From: Vermamoeba vermiformis
Taxonomy: Eukaryota > Tubulinea > Echinamoebida
NCBI GenBank assembly: GCA_045837725.1
Contig: JBEWZL010000044.1
Coordinates: forward strand, 248,001-312,000
Direction: 5' to 3'
DNA length: 64,000 nucleotides
Shown here: one piece after another, positions 35,073 to 47,662 of the stretch
Numbering within the stretch: the stretch's first letter is position 1
Layout of the letters: each line of letters starts with the position of its first letter
The notes under the pieces: generated by a model
The model's database searches: none
Seen by the model: the letters and a program-made list of their open reading frames with translations, nothing else
Told to the model about the DNA's origin: nothing
Program-made: the position numbers and the translations under genes

Positions 35073-36718
35073 CTAGAAGATCACCACGATAACCGTCGCA
35101 AGACTTACAACAAGGATGTTCGTAGCGAAATCCGTTGCTCCGCTGACCGATCCGTTACCACGTGACTGTGGAGCTGATTCAGGGCCATTAGGATCAATAG
35201 GTGTATCAACAGGGACAGAAAACAATTCCCAGAACTTCTGCGAGGCATGCGGGAACTGCGAGACAGGTCGTAATCGATGATCCCCGTCGAAGGCAAAGAC
35301 GTCAAAGTACGACTGAATTTGGACGTCGTTGGTGTCGTCGATGAGGTAGTTGTACATTTGTTCAATGTAGTAGTCATTGTCGAATCCACCGTGAGTTTGG
35401 GCCCACACACCCCACTCGTTCATGATCACGGGCTTGCTGTGGTTCTTGGCGAAGTCAGTCCAGTACTTGATGCCGTGGTGTCCGTTGTAAATGACGTCCC
35501 AGGCCTTGACACGGAGTGCTTGGAGTTCAGTAGCATTTGCTAGTAGCTGCCAAGTGTCACCGTTTGAGCCAGGCTCGACATTAGTGTGATTGATCAGAGC
35601 CTTCCACACTGATCGGTTATGCTCGAGACCGTCGCCCACAGTGTATTGTTTGGTGTTGGACCAAGAGCCGTAAGCTGCTGTGACGCCCTGATCAGTTCAC
35701 TTGTACGTGCCCCACTCAACATCGTACGCGTCAATGCCAACGTAATCAACATAGTTGTCGCCAGGATAGCATAGAGTTGCGTTATCGACATCAGCATAGC
35801 CATTGTTAACGCTCCAAATCACTTTAAAGTTATTTCCTAGAAAGAATTAGTGTGACGAGATATAGCACTGATTGATGTCGTACCTTGAACTGCCCGCATT
35901 GTATCAACGATGTTCTTGAAATACTGGGACCAATAATCGCATCCTGCCTTTGCAGTCCATGCGTACCATCTTGAGAGATATCGTTAGTATGGTACTGTTG
36001 CCAGTGGCTCGCTTACCCTCCGTTGAACTCCCAACCAATGCGAAGATGAGCGGAAGACAGATTGTAGTGTACAAGATTCTCAGCTAAGGTCGTAAAGTAC
36101 TGGTTGTAAGTGCCAGCAGCTCCGGTTTGAATGGAGACTAAAAGGAAGTGTTAGGAATCTGGGAGATTGTTTGACACGTGTCAAAAGATATTTTGATTCG
36201 TTTTGCCTGCGTTCGCAAATGAAATGTGAAATCGTCGATGATTTACGGTTAAATACATAAAAATACAGAGCGATTAAATTATACTGCGAAATTTAATAAC
36301 GCCTATAGTGAAACAATTTTGTAATAAAATAATGCGCATCAATTACCTCCGTTTGTCTTTGGTAGCATAGGAATCGAAATAATAAACTCTCGTTTATATC
36401 CTTCAGGCACGCTATTCACCCACTCGCTCCACGGTACTAGCCACCACGTTTGGTATTGACCGCTAATGTGCTGCCAATCATCGTCCGCTTCGAACTCCAA
36501 ACCATAAACGACGGGATTGTTCAACCACTCGCTGTAATTGGCCATGTTACGAGGGCCATAGGGAGCGGCACCGGTATAAGCGCCCAATTCAGGATGCGAA
36601 ACCGCGATCTGATAAAAAATCCGTTAGAAAAGATATTGGTTTAATATGATGCACATATACTTGCACTAATAAGTAAACTGGCAACAAGCGCGCAAATAAT
36701 CAGCTTTGTGCTCGACAT
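35073..36718 (-). CDS. GH26-like glycoside hydrolase, GPI-anchored; carries an in-frame TGA
   Basis: About five exons on the minus strand. A signal peptide (KLIICALVASLLIS) opens the protein. The barrel domain includes YGLEFEADDDWQHISGQYQT, then HLRIGWEFNGGWYAWTA, whose Glu is the predicted acid/base, and PVIMNEWGVWAQT, whose Glu is the predicted nucleophile. This RxGWEFNG...WY plan is that of GH26 and related mannanase/endoglucanase-like enzymes. The C-terminus has a Ser/Gly spacer and a terminal hydrophobic stretch (NILVVSLATVIVVIF) fitting a GPI signal. The frame contains one TGA (plus coordinates 35697-35699) between GTYK and TDQGVTAAYG with otherwise intact coding on both sides. Either the allele is broken, or it is a sequencing error (TGG), or the stop is read through. 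Predicted role: cleavage of wall or prey polysaccharide at the cell surface. Confidence 0.82.
36172..36183. repeat. Intronic palindrome TGACACGTGTCA
   Basis: Exact copy inside the long (about 200 nt) intron of the GH26-like gene. Confidence 0.8.
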
Positions 36719-37105
36719 GTCTACCGAATGAAAAATAATGCGGTCTTGTCAAAGATTTCGCCGGATATTTTGGCCTGGCACGCACCATAATTAACAAAGG
36801 CCGGGTTGGTATGAATACAGTAAAACACATGTTTATTTTTCTAGTCGTACAGTACTATTACATTGCGTTGCTACGATACAAGTTGATTTTCGTTTTGGAT
36901 TGGCAAAACGAAGTAATTCACAAAAATAGAATATTTTCTATATATTATATGGTGGTGCATGAACAAGTCAAAATTATGAGTATATTATAGAGGAAGGTGG
37001 GTTGGGAAGAGGGTTGGGGTGAAAATTCGTTGGTGGAAGATCTGATCGAGAAGGGAGGTTAGATCGACTGTCGTAGCACAGATAAGCGCGCATATAATAC
37101 GAACC
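36719..37105. other. Intergenic region between GH26-like and PUF genes
   Basis: AT-rich, with a G-rich stretch near 37000 that lies in the PUF 3' flank. No gene is seen. Confidence 0.5.
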
Positions 37106-40100
37106 TTATTGATTGAGAATCGCGCCGCCGTTGACTGCAGGGTTATGCAAGTTGAGCAGTGCTTGAATTCGCTTCAAGTACGCTGTGTTTCGCAGAGCAG
37201 GCAAGTGCGGACGAATGCGTGCAGCCAATTGCACGTACTCTTTGGGAGCCTTGGTGGCCGATTCAGACAAGCAAGTTTGAACCACATAGTTGCCATAGGG
37301 ATCCTGAAGCAAGGCGACAAGAGGCTCAGGCATGCCATTGGCTGATTTGGCCAAGTGCGCGGGCATAACAGTGACGGAGACCAGCTCTTTGGCCATGTAT
37401 TGAACCGTGCGTGCATTACCAACCTTGAAGCACTTCTCGATGACATTGGAGCTGAACTTCTGTGTGGCCAAGTAGAACAGTTGGCCCAACAAGTTCATCA
37501 CTAGCTTCTCACAAATCTCTTCGAGGTTCAAGTCCAAAATGTATTGCACGACGTAGTTGCCAAAAGCGTCTTGTACCAGGCTCAGCGAGTTGCGCGAGAT
37601 TTCGTTCATCAACTGCAACTTTTGTTGCAAAGTCGCGTGATCGATGCAACGCTGCATGACACAGCAGCCGTGGCGATGAGTTGCAACTTGAACGCAGTGA
37701 CGAGCCACGGCGTCGTAGATGAATTGGTTGTCATTAGGCTCCATCTTCTGCAAGCTCTTTTGAATGACGTGGTTGCCGTTCAAATCTTGAATGAGCTCAA
37801 CGACGCTGCCCTTGAGTGATTCACGCACGACGCGCACTTCTTCGGGGCTGTCCAAGAGCTCGATCATCTTCTGTACAGCACGAGTGCCGTGCATGTTCTT
37901 AGAAATGGAGACCAAATCCTTTGACACGCCCTTGACAATGGCAATGCGTTGATCAGTTGTGCAGTGCTCGATCAACTTCTGACACAAGTAGTTTCCAAAA
38001 GGATCGCTCATCAAGTCCACAATGTGCTCGACAACTTCAGTAAAGATGATTTGTGTTGCTGCGGCATCATCTTCGTCCAATCGCTTTTGCAAGAATCTGC
38101 AACCGTGTTGATCTTTGCACATGCTGTAGATGTTGCCAATGCACTCCTTCAAAGTCATATTGGTGTAACGGCTCGGTGAAGTGATCGGTACACGAGGAGC
38201 AGGAGCAGGGCGCTGAATCTGTTGCTGTGCTGGTTGCTGTTGCTTTGAAGCAATGGAGCTTGGATCCGACACTTGATCCACGTGCAAGAAATTGCAACGC
38301 TCACCGCGGCTGCAAAATCCTTGAGTGTAGTAGCGGCAAACCTGAGTGGTGTTTGGTGGTGCTTGAGTAGGGATGATCTTCTGCATAGTACCGCCTGGTG
38401 TAGTCGGGATGACCATGTTGACCATGCCGGTGGGGCTCGTTGAAACGCCATTCAACTGCTGCATATTCAACACTGGCACTGGCATAGAGTTCGAAGCAGA
38501 TGGTGCGCCGGTGATAGAGATCTTTGACTGAGTTTGACCGACCAACGTGCTTTGAACGCGTTGAGTTTGGACGCCGCGAGGTGACACGCGACCGTTGACG
38601 CGGTTGAGTTGATCTTCCTCTGAGAAGATTGGCTCTTCTTCCTTCGGTGACACCAAAAAGCTCAGTTGATGAGTCTTGCCAGCCAACGACAACAAATCGT
38701 CTGTGGATGAAGACAAATTCGACTCAGAGTTGATGGCTACTTTGCCCAAGTTCTTATTGCGAACTGTTGCACGTAATTAGTACGAGAACGTCACGATGCA
38801 TCAATTAAACACTTACTCTTCGACAGGTCTTGATTGCTCTGCTTGTTGCCAGCAAGGGGAGTCCAGATCTGCTCTTGGTTCTTCTTCTTGATCTTAATGG
38901 GAATGGGCTTGGTTCCGTTGACTTGAAGCTTGTTGGCCGAGGCAGAGGTGGGCTGTGGTGCGGCTACTTGAGGAGGCACGAGCATTGAACCACGAGGCGA
39001 CACTGCCCCTGAAGGCAAGTGTTGTGCATTTCTTGGCATCAAACCAGGAGGAGCGTGCACTTGAGGAGCCATCATTTGCATTTGAGGCACTTGCATGTGA
39101 GGTGGCATTTGAGGAGTAGGACGCTTAGGACTCGTGGGCATGTGAGTCATCGGCGAGTATTGGAACACCATGCCCTGCGACATGTTGTGCGACGCGTTCG
39201 GATCGAAATAAACTCCTTGCTCTGGCACACCATTGGGCAGCGGGCTCGTGCTCATACCAGGCGGGCGTTGCATTGGTGGCATAGCCATAGGATTCGGCAT
39301 GGCGTGTTGTGGTGCGGGAATAAATGTATTGGCTGAGTTCAAGAACGAATTTCCACCGGGTTGAAGGATCGACGCAGATTGGGATTTAGGGATGTGAACA
39401 TTGCTGTTGAGCGCTGCCATTGAAGGTTGCTGTACTCCAAATTGGCCATTTTGATACTGGTGGTTCATTTGAAGTTCAGACTTCGACACGCGCAACTGTT
39501 CCATGGGGGAGATCTGGATCGTGTTAGATGGCGTTACGGGGACGTTAGAAAATTAGCTAATAACCTACCAATAGTAGAGGTGATTGTTCCATAGGTGGGG
39601 GTAGTGTAGAGTGGCCATTATCTTGTCTGTAGGTTTGATAAAAGCGCTCGTAGTTCTCATCGCATCTCACATCCGTTCCGAACAGCCGGTAGTACTCTAC
39701 AAGCGACGATTAGTTACTATAAATAACATCGAAGAGATTGGTATGATTTTAATAAGCATCATAGTGATACGACTCAAAATTTCGGAATAAATTGAGATCT
39801 GAGATGCAGATGAATTCACCCGTAATTGATTTTATGGCAAATTAAAGGATACCAAAAGATTAAACTGCATGAATTAAATGTTCCACGGGAAGGATTGAAT
39901 TAATAAGTTGTTGGGTACAGATGGCTGTCCCAAAACGTAAAAACTACCAGAAGATTCTTCTAAGCATAAATTACAAGTAATTTAACGAAGGATTAATTAT
40001 TTGTGGCATAGATAATATAAATATACTTAATTTTACGTTAATAAAACCATCGTAATTACCTGCTGGTTCGAATCCGTCTGTGTTGAAAGCGAAAAGAGAC

Positions 40101-40270
40101 TCGGAGGCTAACTCAAGCACTGGAGGTGCAGAAGTGGATCGCTCCAAGTCGTCTGGATTGAAATCAGACTGAAACACGGAGCCTGAGTTGTCCTCATCTT
40201 CATACTTGATTTGGCTACTCGAACTTTCTTTTGCGTTCCAAGGGTCACTTTCGAACATAGGCTTTGCCAT
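37106..40270 (-). CDS. Pumilio/PUF RNA-binding protein with a CCCH zinc finger
   Basis: About four exons on the minus strand. The N-terminal part is unstructured (RSTSAPP block, then Pro/Met/Gln-rich sequence). A CCCH finger (CRYYTQGFCSRGERCNFLH) precedes the PUF domain. Eight PUF repeats are visible, with RNA-reading helices HGCRFLQ, FGNYLCQ, HGTRAVQ, NGNHVIQ, HGCCVMQ, FGNYVVQ, FSSNVIE and YGNYVVQ. By the known code (SxxE reads G, NxxQ reads U, CxxQ/SxxQ reads A) this predicts a UGUA-UAUA-type target, as for Pumilio and Puf3. The protein should bind mRNA 3' UTRs and repress or localise them. A CCCH finger beside a PUF domain is uncommon and could widen RNA contact. Confidence 0.93.
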
Positions 40271-40753
40271 TACAATGCCTAAATTTTTTATCAATAAAAG
40301 TAAGCGTAAAAATGAAATTACAGCTCCATCTAACACGAAGTTTAAATTAATTTTCTCTATTGACGATCAGAAATTTAGAAAAATAGGGAGAATATTACTA
40401 CACAGTATAGTCAATAATGATTACCTTTGTTTTCTTCTTAATGATACAAAAATATACTCTTAGTAATAATACAATATGCAAATAATTATTATTATTGGGT
40501 GTTCTACAGGGTTCTTCTTATTATACAAAACACATTAGCGACAGTAGATCGCAAAAAAATATAAACAATTCTCGTATGTACAAGGGTCTAATGTGTTTGT
40601 TAGGTGCGAGAATGAAAAGAGACAGGCTGACGAAGCAAAAAAAAGCACGCGGCCAGAAAAAACCAGGCAGCTGAAATTTCACCACCAGCAAAGTTTGGGA
40701 ACCCATCAGCGAAGCGGCGCGTTCTCTAGCATGTCGCGCATCGTTTTTAGAAA
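40271..40753. other. Intergenic region, no confident gene
   Basis: AT-rich promoter side of the PUF gene followed by the 3' flank of the WD40 gene. A minus-strand frame here overlaps the real last WD40 exon in another frame and is judged a shadow. Confidence 0.5.
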
Positions 40754-42591
40754 TTACTCCGAGCAAAGTCGTAGCTTTCGTTGAAGATCTGTCGGCAGAT
40801 CGGAAATGTTCCATCCAAACTGGTTTTTTTTGGATATGTTTTCCATAATATATACGGAGCAATGTTCTAGCAATGAGGATTTCATATAGAAGCTATAGAC
40901 CTTCACTCCATGCAATGTTGCTATTTTAAGGATTATCAGTTGTACTGCCAAGATTTGCCGTAGATTTTACGGACTTACCTACGTAGAGCTGAGTGCCGTC
41001 GAGCGAAAAGCAAAGTCCCGCAATGGGGTTGCCCTTTCCAACTAGCAGAATAGGGTTACTATTGTTTGAGACTAAATTTTGAATCTCCTTACTTGGTAAG
41101 ATCTGTTCCTTGAACGTACGAGTATCAACTATATGAACGTAATTTGATGCCTCGGCGAATACCAGTACTAAACATGATGAGATACAGCGTACACAGTTAC
41201 TTCTAACTTACTGTGTTTGAGTTTTGGAGCTGGATTGAACTTCACGTTTAGCACGCTGTTGTTCGCAAATCTGTGAGCTTCTATTTCTATTTTGTTGTGT
41301 TTTTTCAACAGATCTATCAAGTTGTGCATGACTTGGACTAGTTCTCGTGTTTCCACGTTCCAAATAAAGCAGCGGCCGTCAAGTGTTCCCATTGCAAAGA
41401 GGGGACCATCAGTTTGGCACGAGCCCATTGACGCCGTTATATTGGCCTCACCTATGCGATCATAGATCGATGAGTGGTTAATCTATATATATGGTGTCGA
41501 GTGCATACCATAGGACAATGCTGTTTGTTCAGCTTCGATTTCTCGCGTCTGTTCGTCAAACAAGTACACTGAGGGTCCGGATTGATTGTTCGTGGCACCA
41601 AACTATAGTACTTAATGAATAGAAAACAATGAAAAATGCGCGTATACGTACAATGTATAGCTTGTTATTGTATTTTCCTATGCAGCAGTGCGTAAATAAT
41701 TTGTTGCGTGCAAAAAATATCGGTTCAGCATGCGTGTCCGTCGGAGGGTTGTCGACAACTAAATATGATTAGAATTGAATTAATTAGACTATAAACTAGT
41801 ACTTAATAAGGAGGCCCCGGACCCTAATGAGGAGATAACTAATAAGTTCGATTCATTGCTTTCTAACTTGTGAAGACAAATGTGATGAACGGGTCTTTGG
41901 TCAGGTATTTGAACGGATCTGGAACAGTTATTAGAATGCCAATCGACCAGGTTTGTTCTCGAATACTTACTTCCCGTGTTCTGAAAGTAATATAGCGGTT
42001 CTGTAATTATTTATAGCGAGCACTCCGTGTGAGGAACTGACGCTAAGTACACCGTTCACGCTGTCCGCTTCAGCGACACTATGAAGCTGTTTTCAATTGG
42101 TTCAGTTGATTTCATCATAAATTCGCTATTTTACCTTGCCCGTTGCTAGATCTAATCGTCGTAACGTGGGTACGTCCCAAACTGACGCATCTGGATCAAA
42201 AAGTTCGCCATATTTCGCATACAGTTCTTCTGTAACATCAAGTGATGTAATATATAGACTATTTCCATCTAGATGACGGCAATTAATCACCCAGAAGATT
42301 GACCTCGATAGAGGGCCGTGTCAATTATTACCTTGACTGAGCTCGCATAGGGAACGTTGCTGTGATGCTTGAAATATCGCTCGTACATTATATTCTTTAC
42401 ATTTGACGTCCACTAAAACTAATTCTGATAAGAAAGCGATGTCAATAGCATCCAACTCTTGCTTCGTCTTCACAAGCTGGATCAAGCCTCTTGACTGTGC
42501 CACTACGAAATAACTGAATCAATTTTTGACGTAGAATTATTGTCAAGTTTGAAATTGACTACACACCAGATTTAGCCGGTATTTGATCCAT
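40754..42591 (-). CDS. WD40-type beta-propeller protein
   Basis: About nine exons. Exon 1 (MDQIPAKS) joins VAQSRGLIQLVKTKQELDAI in frame. WD-like blades include GPLFAMGTLDGRCFIWNVET, NSVLNVKFNPAPKLKHS, NYVHIVDTRTF and NPIAGLCFSLDGTQLYVA joined to TLHGVKVYSFYM in the last exon. The C-terminus (WNISDLPTDLQRKLRLCSE) is helical. Most blades lack canonical WD dipeptides, so it is a diverged propeller acting as a scaffold. I cannot assign an orthologue with confidence. Its divergent neighbour, TOP3B, starts about 190 bp away. Confidence 0.75.
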
Positions 42592-42782
42592 GCAATGTTA
42601 AGGCCAGCTTGGAAATTATTTTTAATAATTATTTTTATCTATCAAAATACTATCGCTTGTGGTTGTGGTTCATCTTGCTAGCTTAGTGGTTGATAAGAAA
42701 AAACAAAAGTCGACCGTTTTTTTTTTCTGCTCGTGCCAACTCGAGCACAAGATCATTGCGCATTTATTATTAATAGACAATC

Positions 42783-45700
42783 ATGGCATTACGTATATTG
42801 ATGGTGGCTGAGAAGCCTTCCATCAGTCAGTCGATCGCTGAAATTTTATCTAAAAATCAGGTAAATCATTCTCCATTGATACATTTATTTAATTAATATT
42901 TTATACATTCTCTAACAATATTGCTCTACTTAAATTGCCTTCTAAACGATTGTTGAAAAATTTGCCTGTATTTAAACGAAATCCGATAATGACGCTTAAA
43001 ATAAATTTAGATGCAATCAAGAAAGGGAATTCTGCCAGTACATGAATTTCAAGCGCAGTATAAGGGCAAGACTGCCAATTTTAGATGCACATCTGTTGCT
43101 GGTCATGTTTACACGTAAGTGCGCGATCAATCTCAGAATCCACGTACATATATTTATTTAATAATTTTAGGACTGATTTTGATGCTAAATATCGAAATTG
43201 GGAGACAACTGATCCAGGTAAGATCAGTTACTTGTCGCGAGGACTCCTAACTAACTGCGTAATATCTAGCCACACTATTTGACGCACCCGTTCTCAAAAT
43301 TGAGTCCAATCCAAAGGGCCATGTCTGCAAGCATTTACAGCTCGAGGCTCGTGGCACTGACGTGTTGATCCTGTGGATGGACTGCGATCGTGAAGGCGAG
43401 AACATTTGCTTTGAAGTGATCGAAAATACGAAGCACTGGATGAACCAAGGCGCTAAAATTTATCGTGCTCGGTTTTCAGGTACGTGTACTGATTCTAATA
43501 GCCTTAAAATATTATTTTAACTTTTTGGATGTAGCTATTACAGCACCCGACATTAACAAAGCCATGCAAAATTTGGGCGAGCCGAACAAAAATGAGGCCC
43601 GTTCCGTCGATGCGCGTCAAGAAATCGATTTGAAAGTCGGTGTGGCGTTCACTCGCTTTCAAACACGCTACTTCCAGTCCAAATACGGCAATCTCGATTC
43701 GAAAACAATATCATATGGACCGTGTCAAACACCAACTCTCGGCTTTTGCGTTGATAGGCACGATGAAATCGCTCAATTTGAGCCCGAGACGTATTGGCGA
43801 GTGGTTCCGATGGTCGAGAAAGGCCCAACTAAAATCCCACTCGAATGGGCTCGCGAACGTGTGTTCGATCATCAAGTCGCACATTTGTTTGCAGGACTCG
43901 TGAAACAAGACAACTTTGCTACGTAAGTTAACCTCAGCACTAACAAGTAGATCTGATCTAATACTTCACCAGCGTTACTGAGTGCACCAAGTCACGCACT
44001 AAAACAGCTCGACCCATTCCATTGAACACCGTGGCTCTGTTGAAAGTCGCATCAAATAACTTGGGCATTGGTCCTCATCAGGCAATGGTGATAGCAGAGC
44101 GATTGTAAGCGAGGCCGAATGTCTTTTAACGGTAATGTTAACAATATGACAGGTACATTCGTGGTTTTATTTCGTACCCGAGAACTGAGTCCACACAATA
44201 CCCCGAACATTACAACATTCGTGAAGCATTGTCGATCCAGCGCGATCATCCTATTTGGGGTGAATACGTCACGGGTCTGTTGGCCGAAGGAAAGGTCAAA
44301 TCGAAGAAGGGACACGACGCTGGTGATCACCCTCCAATGTAAGCATATTAAGATTTTTAAGCGGCATATCTAACGGGTCAACAGTACCCCAATGGCATGT
44401 GCTACTGAAGAGGACCTTGGAGGCAATGACTGGCGCTTGTACGACTACATCACGAGACACTTTATTGCTAGTCTTTCGAGCGATGCCAAGTACGACAAAA
44501 TTAAGATTAAGTTCAGCCTTGGAGGCGAGTTCTTTTCCTATTCTGGCAAAAGAATCATTTCCGAAGGCTTCACCTCGTTGATGCCCTGGTTGAAGAGCAA
44601 AGACGAGATCAAGATTGATATGCTCGAGAAAGGCGAGCAGTTGCCAGTGGCTGCTGTTGAAGTCAAAGAAGAGCAGACTAGTCCTCCACCATACTTGTCT
44701 GAAAGTGACTTGATCGCATTGGTATGCTGACACGTGTCTTTCCCGACGACCAATGCTAATTATTCTATTAATAGATGGAGAAGCACGGTATTGGTACTGA
44801 CGCAAGTATTGCAACGCATATTGAGAACATTATTCAAAGAAACTACGTCAGAGTACGTAACGCGAGTCAGATTTTGCCGCATAATTCTAATGTCCTTAAT
44901 AGCTTGACGAGCGGTCGAGAACTCTTCAACCAACTCACCTTGGCGTTGCTTTGATCCACGGATACCGTAAGATTGTTAAAGTATTGGCCTGACTTCAGCG
45001 TCTAACTTCAAACTCCTCTACAGACAAAATTGATCCGGAACTTGTGCTGCCTAAGTAGGTTTTATTTTACCGTTACAGTGATATTTCGCGCTAACCCTCG
45101 CCCTTGCAGAGTTCGTGCTGCCATTGAACAGTACATCAGCTACATTGCACAGGGCAAACAGACCTTCGAAGCTGTCGTTGCACACACGTTAAAAGTGTTC
45201 ATTTCCAAGTTTGATTTCTTCGTTAGAAACGTAAGTAGTGGTGCATAATAGTACGAGACACATATTAGTTAATACACCGCATTAGATCCAACAAATGGAC
45301 GAACTATTTGAGGTGTCGTTCACTACGATTAAGGACATGGATCTGAACTCTAAAGTCAAGCCGAAGTGTGGCAAGTGCAAGAGATACATGAAATTCATCT
45401 ATTTGAAGTAAGTGCACGAGCTCAATCGGCTCTTCGTTGACTCACCACTCACGTGCTACTTTAGGCCACAGCGAATTTACTGCCCGAACTGCGAAGAGAC
45501 CTACAGCGTGCCACAAGGTGGTACTATTAAGGTATATTATATATATGTATTGTATTGTTCGGTTTATATACTAACGATGGTTTTTACAGTTGTACAAAGA
45601 GTTGTTGTGTCCGCTCGATGATTTTGAACTGCTCACTTTTGACGCACCAAATGGCCAGGCCTATTCATTCTGCCCGTTCTGCTTTAACAACCCAACGTTA

Positions 45701-46436
45701 GAGGGCATGGAGAAGGGTGAGTTAATTATATTTACTTTCTTCGAAGTGGGATCTGACAAACTACGTAGGTCTCGGATGTAACCGCTGCACGCATCCAACT
45801 TGCATTCACGGCATGACTATGAACACCATTTCAGACTGCCCCGCATGTGATATTGGTATAATAGTATAATTATATTACTAGACCAATGTCTTACAATCTT
45901 GTTTAGGTAAAATGGTGCTTAATCCACATCCGAAGCCAACATGGCGAGTTGATTGCAATTTGTGCAAGTTCTCATTCAAATTGTCATCTCAAATCACTAG
46001 TAAGTATATTAGCATATATTAACCATGCTTCAGTGATTTACAATCGTGTTTAGGATTGTCCGTGTCGACTAAAGAATGTGAGGAGTGTGGCGATAAGAAA
46101 CTCGAGGTACTATAAGCATTGCTATATATTGATAGTAGCCGACACTAACATACTGTGTATAGATTGGATTCCCTTCAGACAAGTCACCACTTGAAGGAGG
46201 CAAGCCTGAGATCACTGCGTGCCTCAATTGCCATGATCTGATTGCTAGCATGGTCACGCAAGACACTGGGTAAGCTTCTAATATACGCTTAATAATATAT
46301 TACCACGATATATCTCGACATGTTGTTGGTGGAGGCAAAACTAACAAGCTACATCTGCAGAACTCGCGTGTTCCGTGGTCGCGGCCGTGGAGGACGAAGA
46401 GGTCGTGGCCGAGGTCGCAAGAGACGTGGAAAATAA
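42783..46436 (+). CDS. TOP3B: DNA/RNA topoisomerase III beta
   Basis: At least 15 exons. The Toprim start reads MALRILMVAEKPSISQSIAE with the acidic VLILWMDCDREGENICFE block. The catalytic Tyr lies in YIRGFISYPRTESTQYP, and HGIGTDASIATHIENI is the conserved domain I/III contact. The C-terminal part carries a row of CxxC zinc fingers (CGKC, CPNC, CPFC, CNRC, CPAC, CNLC, CEEC, CLNC) and ends in an RGRGRGGRRGRGRGRKRR tail. In animals that RGG tail supports mRNA binding and topoisomerase activity on RNA together with TDRD3/FMRP. Its presence here suggests an RNA role too. One intron holds a near-copy (TGACACGTGTCT, 44728) of the intronic palindrome. Confidence 0.95.
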
Positions 46437-47560
<1,124 letters not shown>

Positions 47561-47662
47561 ATTAATACAATACACTAAGCGAAATAACTCTCCTTGTATC
47601 ATAGCAATTTTTGAATTAAAAACCGTGTATAATAGCCGATACAATAGTCATTTATTCGATTA

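Noticed and set aside
35688-35700. A 13-nt GT...AG stretch containing the TGA of the GH26-like gene as a tiny intron
   Set aside because: Removing 13 nt would shift the frame away from VTAAYG, and no other intron here is that short.
38155-39336. Several frames opposite or shifted within the PUF gene
   Set aside because: They overlap well-supported PUF exons and show only low-complexity His/Arg/Ser sequence.
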